51,378 nt of DNA. It comes from CAZISM01 sp964541895. GTDB lineage: Bacteria > Zhuqueibacterota > Zhuqueibacteria > Residuimicrobiales > Residuimicrobiaceae. Within the stretch, counting starts at the first letter, position 1; each line of letters begins with the position of its first letter. Under the pieces are notes generated by a model. The model was not told where the DNA came from. It made no database searches and was given only the letters and a program-made list of their open reading frames with translations. The position numbers were made by a program, and so were the translations under genes. Where the stretch lies: assembly GCA_964541895.1 (NCBI GenBank), contig CAZISM010000030.1:1-51378 (forward strand), given 5' to 3'. Below are positions 33,989-43,388 of this stretch, one piece after another.

Positions 33989-34059
33989 GGGAGCAAAGAA
34001 GCAGCGGCTGGCAGAAATATCGAACAGTTTTAATCCCTTGCAGGCGAACGAGAGCGTCT

Positions 34060-35124
34060 ATGGTAACAATTAAGGACATCGCGCGAAAAGCAAAAACCTC
34101 GGTCGGCACGGTGGATCGTGTGCTGCATGACCGCGGCCGGGTTTCTGAACACACCCGGGATAAAATACGCCGGATCGTCAAAGAACTTGATTACAAGCCC
34201 AATCACCTGGCGCGCAGCCTTTCAAATAATCGCACCATACAATTTGGCGTTTTGATGCCGGCCACTTCTCCATATCACCATTACTGGGAACCGGCCATGC
34301 GCGGCATCGATAGGGCGCGTGAAGAGCTGCGGATTCACAAAATTAAAATCAGCAATTTTTATTATGATGGGTATGACGAAGCCTCCTTTCTGGCCTTGAG
34401 CCGGCAGGCGCTGGAGGCCAATCTCGACGGTCTGGTGATCGTTCCGATCATGTTTAACGACAGCGCGGTTGAAGTTGTTCGACATATTCCGAAACGCTTG
34501 CCGTTCGTCTTTTTTAACTCCTCGATTCCCCAATCCCCATGTATTACCTATGTCGGCCAGGATTCTTATCAAAGCGGGCAACTGGCGGGCAATATCATGA
34601 CGATGATGGCGGGTGAATATGGAACCGTGATCGTTTTTACTTTGCTGGTCGATGATTATCATATTACCAGAAGGCGACAAGGATTCATCGATTATGTCAC
34701 TCGCCATTCCAACCTGACGGCGAAAGTGTATGGTCCTCGAAACACGGAAGATCATGACGAATTATGTGAAATTCTGGATCAAGCATTCAGCGATTATTCG
34801 AGCATTGAGGGGATCTATGTGACGACCGCACTGACGGATTGTGTCGCGCAATATTTGCAGCGGTACCCTAAAGCGCGCAATGTAAAGCTGATTGGCCATG
34901 ACCTGACGGATGAGAACGTAAAATACTTGAAGCAGGGCATTATACATTATTTGATCGGACAGCGTCCGCAGATGCAGGGATATCAATCGATTTATTCGTT
35001 GTATCGACATGTAGTACTGCACGAGACCGTGAAACAGACGATCATGATGCCTCTGGATGTGATCACAAAGGTCAATGTTGACTATTTTTGCGGCGTCGAT
35101 GAACAGATGTACGGTATGGCATAA
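34060..35124 (+). CDS. LacI-family transcriptional regulator
   Basis: A 354-residue regulator with the LacI helix-turn-helix at the very N-terminus (VTIKDIARKAKTSVGTVDRV) and hinge (YKPNHLARSLSNN), followed by a periplasmic-binding-protein-like sugar-sensing domain (IQFGVLMPATSPYHHYWEPA, DGLVIVPIMFN, TYVGQDSYQSGQLAGNIM, VKLIGHDLTDENVKYLKQG). It leads the plus-strand glycan locus of TonB receptors, T9SS proteins, GH30 and GH1 and is its natural regulator, likely relieved by a sugar from the target glycan. The next gene is 156 bases away, so the receptors may have their own promoter. Confidence 0.92.
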   Translation: MVTIKDIARKAKTSVGTVDRVLHDRGRVSEHTRDKIRRIVKELDYKPNHLARSLSNNRTIQFGVLMPATSPYHHYWEPAMRGIDRAREELRIHKIKISNFYYDGYDEASFLALSRQALEANLDGLVIVPIMFNDSAVEVVRHIPKRLPFVFFNSSIPQSPCITYVGQDSYQSGQLAGNIMTMMAGEYGTVIVFTLLVDDYHITRRRQGFIDYVTRHSNLTAKVYGPRNTEDHDELCEILDQAFSDYSSIEGIYVTTALTDCVAQYLQRYPKARNVKLIGHDLTDENVKYLKQGIIHYLIGQRPQMQGYQSIYSLYRHVVLHETVKQTIMMPLDVITKVNVDYFCGVDEQMYGMA

Positions 35125-35280
35125 CCGAAAAAATTTTCCCTATAGGGCATGAGCGGACCAGTGTCAGAGCTGTTCTTCAGGCGATGCGCGCTGACATGCC
35201 GCCAAATCCAGACGCTTCGGCCGCTGCTATAGCTCTAGCTTGGTCGAATGCAAACAACTATCTGACAGCAGGAGGATACT

Positions 35281-38229
35281 ATGAGGCTATATTGGCGCGC
35301 AGCGACGGCCATACTAATGCTGGCCTGGACATCGGTCGTATTCGGGCAAAAAGGTACAATCACGGGCAAGATAACGGATAGTGAGACCGGCCATGCCTTG
35401 CCGGGTGCGAATGTGTCATTGCCGGGAACGAGCCAGGGCGCCGTATCGGGGCTGGACGGTGTTTATAGCATCCCCAACGTCACGCCGGGTTCCTGCCGGA
35501 TACGGGTGACCTATATTGGCTACGAGACAGCGGACCTCATCGCCAAGGTGGACGCCAATGAAAAAGTAAAGCGGGATATAAAAATGAAATCGACAGCGCT
35601 GGAGGGCGGCAAGGTGACGGTGACGGCGCAGGCGGAAGGTCAAATCCAGGCGATTAACCAGCAATTGACGTCAAAAACCGTTACCAGCATAGTTTCCAAA
35701 GCTCAAATCCAGGAATTGCCAGAAGCCAATGCGGCTGAGGCCGTGGGACGTCTGCCCGGCGTATCATTGGAACGAAATGGCGGCGAAGGCACGAAACTGT
35801 TGATCCGCGGCATGGGCGCCAAGTACACCACCGTGCAGATCGACGGCGTCAATATGACGGCGACGGGTGAAGGCGACCGCAGTACGGACCTGAGCATGAT
35901 CTCGCCGTATATGCTGGAAGGCATCGAACTGACCAAGTCGGTGATGGCTAATCAGGAGGCAAGCGCCACCGGCGGCATCGTGAATTTCAAGATCAGGAAG
36001 GCGCCGGAGAAGCCATCGTTCAACGCGATCGTGCAGGGCGGGTATAACGGACTGCGGAACAGCTATCGGGATTACAAGGTATCAGCGGGCGCGAGCAATC
36101 GCTTTTACGCTAATTTGCTCGGCGTGTATGCGCAGGTGGATTACGAGGAAAAGGACGCCGGATCGCAGCAATTGGGCGGCGTGTGGTTCTCGCAGGAGAA
36201 TGAGACCTCGCCGGTTAAGACCAATGCGGTCAATTTGATGGATATTTTCAGAAATGTAAAACGATTGGGCGGGACGGTAGTGTTGGACTATACTTTGCCG
36301 TCGACGGTGATCAAGACATCCAATTTTTACAGCCGCATCAACCGCGAAGAAACCCGATACACCAATAATTATGGCTTTACGCAGCAGAATTTTGGATTGA
36401 GCTACGAGGATACCCCCAAGAGTTGGTTGACGATATTGACTAATTCGTTGCAGGTGGAGCATCGCTGGCGCAAGTGGGAGATCAATTCGTCGTTCAGCCA
36501 CTCCTTTTCCGAAAATATCTTACCCGCGCGAATAAGCTCCAGCAATGGCAATTCTCCCAGCAATCCGTTTCCCACGGATCGCAAATCCAATTTCAACGTT
36601 GATCTGGATCCGGAATTGATACCGGATATGGTGACCGTTCCCATGGACAAGGCGGTGCAATTCATGTATCTGGGCGGCGTCAGCCATGAACAGAGCAACA
36701 CCCAGGAACGGGACATGTCCGCCGACCTGAATGTGTCCTATAATTTTAATATTACCGAGCAAATAAAGGTAAAATTTAATCTGGGCGGCAAAATCAAACA
36801 CAAGTCCAAAGAGTATGATCGAACCAGCGCCACCGCCGACAATGCAGGCGGCTCTCAAGCGTTTCGGGACTTGGTATATGATGCGTTCGAAAACGAGTTG
36901 AGTGACCGCACCAAACAGGCCTGGGCGGTGGATGATCAGCGCATCTATTTATTGGATTTTATGGATAAGGAATACCACGGCAAGGAATTTCTCCAGGGAA
37001 AATACGATTTGGGTTTTGTCTTCGACAGGTATAAATTTCGTCGCATTCACGATTTGGCGATGACGACGTTTAATCCCAACACGCAAAATATGTATGATAT
37101 TGTTTTGCCAAATTTTATCAACTCCAATTATCAGGATTTTCACGGCACGGAGGACTATGCCGCGTTCTATCTGATGCCGGAAATCAACATTACTTCCAAG
37201 TTCCTGTTCGTTCCCGGCGTCCGCTATGAAAATCATCGGACCGAATACACCGGCTATCGAGGCAACCGCCTGGGCGTTTTACGGGATTTTTCCAAAACGC
37301 CCATTGATACGGTCACCAAGGCGCGCAACCACGAATTCGTGCTGCCGATGATTCAAACTTATTTTAAACCGACCGGTTGGCTGACGTTTAAGGCGGGTTA
37401 TACAAATACCCTGCAACATCCCAATTATAACAACATCATGCCCGGCTGGGTGATCAGCAGCCAGGGACAGATCGACAATTTGAGTAATTTCCGTCTCAAA
37501 CCAGAGTTATCCCGTAACTGGGATTTGCAGATGTCGATTCATTCGCACCGGGTTGGTTTATTATCCATCGGCGCGTTTCACAAGAAAATCACGGATATGA
37601 TTTTCTGGACCGGCCAGAAGGCGGTCACGGATATTGCCTTTTTCGAATTGCCGCAAATCATGCACCGGCAGCGGGCGGCGTGGGCGGTGAATAATCCCTA
37701 TCCCGCGTATAATTACGGTTATGAGGTAGAATGGCAGTCGAATTTCTGGCATTTGCCGGGATTGTTAAAAGGCCTGGTGGTCAATGTTAATTATACCCGC
37801 AATGAATCCGAGGCCAAGTATTTACGAACACGGATTAAAATGGTGGTGGATCCCAAAACCTACAAGGCGACGCTGGTCAACCAGGACACAACCTATACCA
37901 ATCCCATGATCTCGCAACCGGATTACCTGCTCAATCTCACCGTCGGGTATGATTACCGGGGCTTTTCCATTCGTTCGGCGATGCGTTATTCCTCGCGCAT
38001 CTTCCGAGCGAATGATTGGTATGAGGAGCTGCGGGGCTATTCGACGGACTTTAGCCGTTATGATTTGTCGATTAAACAAAAGCTGCCGGTCAAGGGTATG
38101 GAATTTTTTGTAAATGTGAACAACTTGACCAGTGAAATTGAAAAGAACGTGATCAATCACATGAATTTCGCCAGCTATATAGAAGACTATGGCCGAAGCG
38201 CCAACATGGGAGTGAGATATATCTTTTAG
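35281..38229 (+). CDS. TonB-dependent receptor 1 with carboxypeptidase-like N-terminal domain
   Basis: A 982-residue outer-membrane receptor for energised uptake, probably of oligosaccharides. Order: signal peptide (to VVFGQ), carboxypeptidase-regulatory-like domain (24-110; GTITGKITDSETGHALPGAN), a TonB-box-like VTVTAQ, plug (about 130-245; NAAEAVGRLPGVSLERNGGE, LLIRGMGAKYTTVQIDG), then the beta-barrel ending in Phe (MGVRYIF). The plug resembles the TonB-Xanth-Caul type (TIGR01782) rather than classic SusC, and no SusD gene lies nearby. GGAGG sits five bases before the ATG. The following gene is a close paralogue. Confidence 0.92.
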   Translation: MRLYWRAATAILMLAWTSVVFGQKGTITGKITDSETGHALPGANVSLPGTSQGAVSGLDGVYSIPNVTPGSCRIRVTYIGYETADLIAKVDANEKVKRDIKMKSTALEGGKVTVTAQAEGQIQAINQQLTSKTVTSIVSKAQIQELPEANAAEAVGRLPGVSLERNGGEGTKLLIRGMGAKYTTVQIDGVNMTATGEGDRSTDLSMISPYMLEGIELTKSVMANQEASATGGIVNFKIRKAPEKPSFNAIVQGGYNGLRNSYRDYKVSAGASNRFYANLLGVYAQVDYEEKDAGSQQLGGVWFSQENETSPVKTNAVNLMDIFRNVKRLGGTVVLDYTLPSTVIKTSNFYSRINREETRYTNNYGFTQQNFGLSYEDTPKSWLTILTNSLQVEHRWRKWEINSSFSHSFSENILPARISSSNGNSPSNPFPTDRKSNFNVDLDPELIPDMVTVPMDKAVQFMYLGGVSHEQSNTQERDMSADLNVSYNFNITEQIKVKFNLGGKIKHKSKEYDRTSATADNAGGSQAFRDLVYDAFENELSDRTKQAWAVDDQRIYLLDFMDKEYHGKEFLQGKYDLGFVFDRYKFRRIHDLAMTTFNPNTQNMYDIVLPNFINSNYQDFHGTEDYAAFYLMPEINITSKFLFVPGVRYENHRTEYTGYRGNRLGVLRDFSKTPIDTVTKARNHEFVLPMIQTYFKPTGWLTFKAGYTNTLQHPNYNNIMPGWVISSQGQIDNLSNFRLKPELSRNWDLQMSIHSHRVGLLSIGAFHKKITDMIFWTGQKAVTDIAFFELPQIMHRQRAAWAVNNPYPAYNYGYEVEWQSNFWHLPGLLKGLVVNVNYTRNESEAKYLRTRIKMVVDPKTYKATLVNQDTTYTNPMISQPDYLLNLTVGYDYRGFSIRSAMRYSSRIFRANDWYEELRGYSTDFSRYDLSIKQKLPVKGMEFFVNVNNLTSEIEKNVINHMNFASYIEDYGRSANMGVRYIF

Positions 38230-38280
38230 CACGCTGGAATCAATGATTCATTATTCTCCATCGCCTGGCCAGCATCCCCT

Positions 38281-38298
38281 CTTCCTCTCGAGAGGAGG
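38281..38298. repeat. Palindrome between the two receptor genes
   Basis: A perfect 14-base palindrome (TCCTCTCGAGAGGA, 38283-38296), extended to 18 bases with one G-T pair, lies in the 119-base gap between the receptor genes. It has no T-tract, so it is not a standard terminator; an attenuation or processing hairpin is possible. Confidence 0.35.
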
Positions 38299-38348
38299 TG
38301 AGGAGGCTAACCCGTTCACCTGTTTCCATCGAGGAGCCTGTTGCCGTG

Positions 38349-41288
38349 ATGATAAAAAGTTCACTCCGAACGTTATTCGTGCTAGCTTTGCTTTTTCGCG
38401 GCATCAACGCGCAACCTGCAAGTATTACCGGCAAGGTGACGGATGCCGAAACCGGTCATGTGCTTCCAGGCGCCAACGTGCTGCTGATGGGCACGAGTCT
38501 CGGTGCGGCGACCGGCGTGGACGGGTCTTTTACGATTGTCGGCTCGCCTCCCGGTTCACATCGGATACGGGCGACCTATGTCGGTTACCTGACGATAGAG
38601 GTGACGATTGACGTCGAACCCGGGGCGAGTGCTCTGCTGGACATCAAGATGAAATCCAAGGTGGTCGAAGGCGGCAAGATGACGGTGACCGCGCAAGCGG
38701 AGGGACAGATTCAAGCGATCAATCAGCAGTTGACGGCCAAGACCGTGACCAGCGTGGTTTCCAAGTCGCAAATCCAGGAGCTGCCCGAAGCGAATGCGGC
38801 GGAAGCGGTGGGTCGACTGCCCGGCGTTTCACTGGAACGAAACGGCGGTGAAGGCACGAAGCTGCTGATCCGCGGCATGGGCGCCAAATATACCACGGTG
38901 CAAATCGACGGCGTTACGATGACGGCGACGGGCGAAGGCGACCGCAGTACGGATCTAAGCATGATCTCACCCTATATGTTGGAAGGCATCGAGCTGACCA
39001 AATCGGTGATGGCCAGTCAGGAGGCAAACGCCACAGGAGGCATCGTCAACTTTAAAATCCGCAAGGCGCCGGAGAAGCCGACCTTCAACGCCATCGTCCA
39101 GGGTGGATATAATGATTTACGCGACAGCTTTCGGGATTTTAAAGTATCGGCCGGCGCCAGCCATCGTTATTACGCCAATTTACTGGGTGTATATGCGCAG
39201 ATGGATTATGAGGAAAAAGACGCCGGGTCGCAGCAGATGGGCGGAGTGTGGTTTTCGCAGGAAAACGAGACCGCACCGGTTAAAACCAACGGCATGAACC
39301 TGATGGACATTTTCAGAAATGTGCGGCGACTGGGTGGCGCCGTGGTGTTGGATTACTCCTTGCCGTCAACCACCATCAAGACGTCCAATTTTTACAGTCG
39401 CATCCATCGAGAAGAGACCCGCTACACCAACAATTACGGATTTACTCAGCAGAACTTTGGCATCGGCTACGAGGACACGCCTAAAAGCTGGCTTACCGTG
39501 TTGACCAACTCTTTGCAGGTCGATCACCGCTGGCGCAATTGGGAGATCGGGTCATCCTTAAGCCATTCGTATTCTGAGAATATATTACCGACACGCATTG
39601 GTTCCAGCAACGGCAATTCGCCGAGCAATCCGTTTCCTCCGGATAGAAAGTCGGATTTCAACTCAGACCTTGACCCGGAAACGATTCCGTATCTGATGAC
39701 GTTTTCCATGGATAAGGCGACCCAATTCATGTATCTGGGTTCGTTGAGTCATAATGAAAGTGAAACCCGTGAACGGGATCTGGCCGCTGAAGTCAATCTG
39801 GTGTATAACCTCAACCTCACCGACCGGATCAACGTGAAATTCAGTATGGGCGGCAAATACAAGCACAAGGCCAAAGCGTTTGATCAGACGGCCATGACCA
39901 TTGACGGCGAATACTATCTGGATTTGGTTTACAATACCTTTAAGGACGAGCTCGGCAATCGAACCCGGGATTCGTTTGCCGCAAATGATCAATTTCTCTT
40001 AATCGAAGATTTTTGGGACCGAAGCCATCAAGGCGGTGATTTCCTCGGCGGGAAATATCTGTTCAGTCCGGTTTTCGATAAAAAGGAATTTCGCCGCATC
40101 CACGATCTGGCGATGGCCACCTATAATCCGGCCAATACCGCCATAGGGTTCTGGGATATGGTCAAGTCAAATTTTATCAACTCTACCTATTTTGATTTCA
40201 ACGGCACGGAAGACTATGCCGCCGGTTACTTTATGCCGGAAATCAACATTACCTCCAGGTTTTTGCTGGTCCCGGGCGTTCGCTATGAGCATCACCGCAC
40301 CGAATACACCGGTTATCGCGGCAACCGGTTGGGCGTGTTGCGCGATTTCACCATAACACCGGTGGACACGGTGACCAAAGTGCGGAGCAATGAATTTGTA
40401 TTGCCGATGATTCAGACTTTTTACAAACCGACGAGCTGGCTGACCTTCAAAGCGGGATACACGCACACCCTGCAGCACCCCGATTACAACAACATCATGC
40501 CCGGTTGGGTGATCAGCAGCCTGGGGCAGATCGATAATCTGAGCAATTTTCGTTTAAAGCCCGAGATGTCCCGCAACTGGGATTTACAAATGTCGATCCA
40601 CTCACACAAAGTGGGTTTGCTGTCCATCGGCGCCTTTCACAAGAAAATTACGGATATGATTTTCTGGACCGGGCAAAAGGCGGTGACCGACATCGGTTTT
40701 TTCGAGTTGCCGCAGATCATGAATCGTCAACGGGCGGCGTGGGCGGTGAACAATCAATATCCGGCGTCCAATTACGGTTATGAGGTGGAGTGGCAGTCGA
40801 ATTTCTGGCATTTGCCCGGGCTGTTGAAGGGACTGGTGATCAACGTCAATTATACCCGCAACGAATCCGAAGCCAAGTACCTGCGGACGCGGATCAAGAT
40901 GGTGGTGGATCCCAAGACCTATAAGGCCACGTTGGTCAACCAGGACACCACCTACGCCAATCCGATGATCTCACAGCCGGACTATCTGCTCAATCTCACT
41001 CTGGGCTATGATTACCGGGGCTTTTCGATCCGGTCGGCGATGCGGTATTCATCGCAAATTTTCCGTGCGAACAATTGGTATGAAGCGTTGCGAGGCTATT
41101 CGACGCCCTTTTACCGCTATGATCTGTCAATCAAACAACGGCTGCCGGTGAAGGGAATGGAATTTTTCCTCAATGTGAACAACCTGACCAGCGAAGTGGA
41201 AAAGGACGTGATCAACCACATGAGCTTTGCCAGTTATATTGAGGATTATGGCCGTAACGCCAACCTCGGCTTTCGTTATCAATTCTGA
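38349..41288 (+). CDS. TonB-dependent receptor 2, tandem paralogue
   Basis: A 979-residue paralogue of the preceding receptor with the same order: signal peptide (to GINAQ), carboxypeptidase-like domain (ASITGKVTDAETGHVLPGAN), plug nearly identical to the first (LLIRGMGAKYTTVQIDGV, STDLSMISPYMLEGIELTKS), and a barrel ending in Phe (NLGFRYQF). The two differ most at the signal/first domain and in a barrel stretch of about residues 480-640. ATG 38349 is used; the in-frame ATG 38298 adds 17 residues, and GAGGAG at 38331-38336 would also suit a GTG at 38346. Confidence 0.92.
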   Translation: MIKSSLRTLFVLALLFRGINAQPASITGKVTDAETGHVLPGANVLLMGTSLGAATGVDGSFTIVGSPPGSHRIRATYVGYLTIEVTIDVEPGASALLDIKMKSKVVEGGKMTVTAQAEGQIQAINQQLTAKTVTSVVSKSQIQELPEANAAEAVGRLPGVSLERNGGEGTKLLIRGMGAKYTTVQIDGVTMTATGEGDRSTDLSMISPYMLEGIELTKSVMASQEANATGGIVNFKIRKAPEKPTFNAIVQGGYNDLRDSFRDFKVSAGASHRYYANLLGVYAQMDYEEKDAGSQQMGGVWFSQENETAPVKTNGMNLMDIFRNVRRLGGAVVLDYSLPSTTIKTSNFYSRIHREETRYTNNYGFTQQNFGIGYEDTPKSWLTVLTNSLQVDHRWRNWEIGSSLSHSYSENILPTRIGSSNGNSPSNPFPPDRKSDFNSDLDPETIPYLMTFSMDKATQFMYLGSLSHNESETRERDLAAEVNLVYNLNLTDRINVKFSMGGKYKHKAKAFDQTAMTIDGEYYLDLVYNTFKDELGNRTRDSFAANDQFLLIEDFWDRSHQGGDFLGGKYLFSPVFDKKEFRRIHDLAMATYNPANTAIGFWDMVKSNFINSTYFDFNGTEDYAAGYFMPEINITSRFLLVPGVRYEHHRTEYTGYRGNRLGVLRDFTITPVDTVTKVRSNEFVLPMIQTFYKPTSWLTFKAGYTHTLQHPDYNNIMPGWVISSLGQIDNLSNFRLKPEMSRNWDLQMSIHSHKVGLLSIGAFHKKITDMIFWTGQKAVTDIGFFELPQIMNRQRAAWAVNNQYPASNYGYEVEWQSNFWHLPGLLKGLVINVNYTRNESEAKYLRTRIKMVVDPKTYKATLVNQDTTYANPMISQPDYLLNLTLGYDYRGFSIRSAMRYSSQIFRANNWYEALRGYSTPFYRYDLSIKQRLPVKGMEFFLNVNNLTSEVEKDVINHMSFASYIEDYGRNANLGFRYQF

Positions 41289-41459
41289 CGCCATGACACG
41301 GCTCCTTCCGGAACGACGTTTTGTTGTTAATGGTATTCGTTCAGCAACCTAAAGTTACCAAAATCAGAAAGGCAGGTGATGCCGGCTCGTATACCAACGG
41401 TTCCAAATTTTTGTAAGGGCGGAAGTAGATTTTAATCAATGCATGAAAGGAAGATTAAA

Positions 41460-43298
41460 ATGAAAAAGATGTTGCTATTATCGATCCTGGTCCTGGCTTT
41501 GTCGGTCATCAGCGTTCCGCTGTTTGCACAGACACAGTCAAAAGGCGATACCTTGATCATCGGGCCGCTCAATTCTCAAGGTCAACCGCTGGGCGCCCTG
41601 AATGAGGCGCTCAAAGCGGACAAAAAAGCCGACGGCACCCGTGGACACAAAGTCTATAAACTGTTGCCCAATGCGCAGTATATTTTGACAGAAGTCATCC
41701 AGGTGGATTTCCCGTTAGTGCTGGTTGCCGACAAGCCGACCAATGCAAATCGGCCTCCTATCATTCGCGGCGGCTTGAAAGAGGACGGTAGCGCGGTTAA
41801 CCTTTGGTGGCAAATTTTTGACCACGCCACTTTTAAAAACTTGTGGATCACCGGCGTCAACATGGATGGAACCGGACCCATCAACTGGATCAGCCAGGAA
41901 GTCAATACCAAGGGCAAAAACATTATCTACGACGGGTGTATCGTGGAATACCCCTACACCTGGTGGGCCATGTTCGCGGATTGGGGCGGCCCGAACAATT
42001 ACAAAATACTGAACTGCACTTTTATGAATATCGGCAACCCCACGGCCGCGATGTGGAATGGCGCGATTTTTCATGCCATGCGCATTGATTCCGCCATTTT
42101 CCGCAACTCTACCTTTTTTAATTTCGGCTGTTTCGCGGTTAACGGCGGCACCGCCACCTTTTACACCGAAGTGGATCATTGCACCTTTGTCAACTCGATG
42201 GTTCACCCGGTGAATAGCCACCGTCATATCAAGCAAATCTATACCAATAACCTGTTCGTCAACTGCCATGCCATGAGCGATGACAATGATGAAATCGCCA
42301 GACACTATGATCAGGAAGTTAAAGGTCTCATGAATTACGCTGAAATTCAGTGGTCGCCGCAGGAACTGGATTCACTGTACGGCCCGGCCGGCGAGTATGG
42401 CAAAGATAAAAAGTATGATCCCAACGGCGACGGCAAATTGACCGATAACGAACTGGTGTGGACGTTGAAGAACAACGTCTGGTATTACACCCAACCCGTC
42501 ATCGACTATTGGGCCAAGTATAAGAATGTCATCCCCAATCCCTGGATGAATAATTATAACAAGGCCATGTTTGCCAGCAGCAATAAAACCGCTCCCTGGA
42601 CCTTCAATTTGCGGACGCTGATCTGGGCGGACTCGGCCGGCAACAAAATCACCAATCCCAAGGATTTTAAAGGTTTGAAAATAGTCGATTCCACCTCCAC
42701 CACGGTGACGCATCAGCCGTTCAAGTATTTCACCGAACAGAATACCATGAATGTCGATCCGGGTATCATCGATATGAACGGCTGCGATGTGAGTCTGGCG
42801 CAGAATTGCGACAACATCCGCCTGGAGTGGGCGGGCAAAACCTTTACGCCGGTGAAATGGCACAATGTGGCCGATTATCTTGCCTTCACCTGGCCGCTGG
42901 ATTTTAACCTGGCCTACACCAACACCGCGCTGAAAACCGGCGGCACCGACGGCAAACCGGTGGGTTCGCTGCAATGGTGGCCGGGCATGACCTATACGCC
43001 TTCGGCCGTGGAACGCCTTAATTCGGCCAAACCGGAAACGTTCGAGATGGCACAGAACTATCCGAACCCGTTCAACCCGACCACGTATATCAGCTATTCC
43101 GTGCCTGTGGCCGAACACGTGACTATCAAAGTGTTCAACCTGCTGGGCGCAGAAGTGGCCACCCTGGTGGATCAGAAACAGACGGCAGGCAACTACCGCC
43201 TTACGCTCGATGCCAAACTGCTCTCCAGCGGTGTCTATTTCTATCAACTGCGCGCCGGCAAGCAGTCCATCACCCATAAAATGACGATCATGAAGTAA
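41460..43298 (+). CDS. Secreted parallel beta-helix protein with T9SS sorting domain
   Basis: A 612-residue secreted protein: signal peptide (to PLFAQ), pectate-lyase-like parallel beta-helix (NLWITGVNMDGTGP, NYKILNCTFMNIGNP, TEVDHCTFVNSMVHPV, IYTNNLFVNC), an EF-hand-like calcium loop inserted at residues 320-331 (DPNGDGKLTDNE), and a C-terminal T9SS type A sorting domain opening with AQNYPNPFNPTTYISYSV. It is probably displayed on or released from the cell surface. Catalysis cannot be confirmed; it may be a lyase, a glycosidase or a binder. ATG 41460 has AAAGGAAG upstream. A strong terminator follows. Confidence 0.85.
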   Translation: MKKMLLLSILVLALSVISVPLFAQTQSKGDTLIIGPLNSQGQPLGALNEALKADKKADGTRGHKVYKLLPNAQYILTEVIQVDFPLVLVADKPTNANRPPIIRGGLKEDGSAVNLWWQIFDHATFKNLWITGVNMDGTGPINWISQEVNTKGKNIIYDGCIVEYPYTWWAMFADWGGPNNYKILNCTFMNIGNPTAAMWNGAIFHAMRIDSAIFRNSTFFNFGCFAVNGGTATFYTEVDHCTFVNSMVHPVNSHRHIKQIYTNNLFVNCHAMSDDNDEIARHYDQEVKGLMNYAEIQWSPQELDSLYGPAGEYGKDKKYDPNGDGKLTDNELVWTLKNNVWYYTQPVIDYWAKYKNVIPNPWMNNYNKAMFASSNKTAPWTFNLRTLIWADSAGNKITNPKDFKGLKIVDSTSTTVTHQPFKYFTEQNTMNVDPGIIDMNGCDVSLAQNCDNIRLEWAGKTFTPVKWHNVADYLAFTWPLDFNLAYTNTALKTGGTDGKPVGSLQWWPGMTYTPSAVERLNSAKPETFEMAQNYPNPFNPTTYISYSVPVAEHVTIKVFNLLGAEVATLVDQKQTAGNYRLTLDAKLLSSGVYFYQLRAGKQSITHKMTIMK

Positions 43299-43315
43299 CT
43301 CTTATTGTTCCCTGA

Positions 43316-43353
43316 AAAGCCTTCGGCCTGTAAAGGCTGAGGGCTTTCTTTTT
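43316..43353 (+). terminator. Rho-independent terminator after the beta-helix gene
   Basis: A 14-base-pair stem (AAAGCCTTCGGCCT with AGGCTGAGGGCTTT, two G-U pairs), GTAA loop and a CTTTTT tail, 18 bases after the stop. It separates the receptor/beta-helix part from the DUF362/propeller part of the locus. Confidence 0.85.
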
Positions 43354-43388
43354 ACTATGTATGGCGCTTTTATTGCCAGGAGATGATT

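Larger units (their letters stand above)
33750..34059. other. Divergent regulatory region between two regulator genes
   Basis: An A/T-rich 310-base stretch without credible genes, between the winged-helix regulator (minus) and the LacI-type gene (plus). It contains two LacI-family operator-like sites and one inverted repeat, listed separately. A short plus-strand frame at 33809-34033 has no coding character. Confidence 0.6.

Noticed and set aside
42372..43277. A 301-codon minus-strand open frame opposite the beta-helix/T9SS gene
   Set aside because: Explained by codon bias of the sense gene, which carries a signal peptide and sorting domain. The same applies to the long minus-strand frames at 47202-48020 and 48237-49130 opposite GH30.
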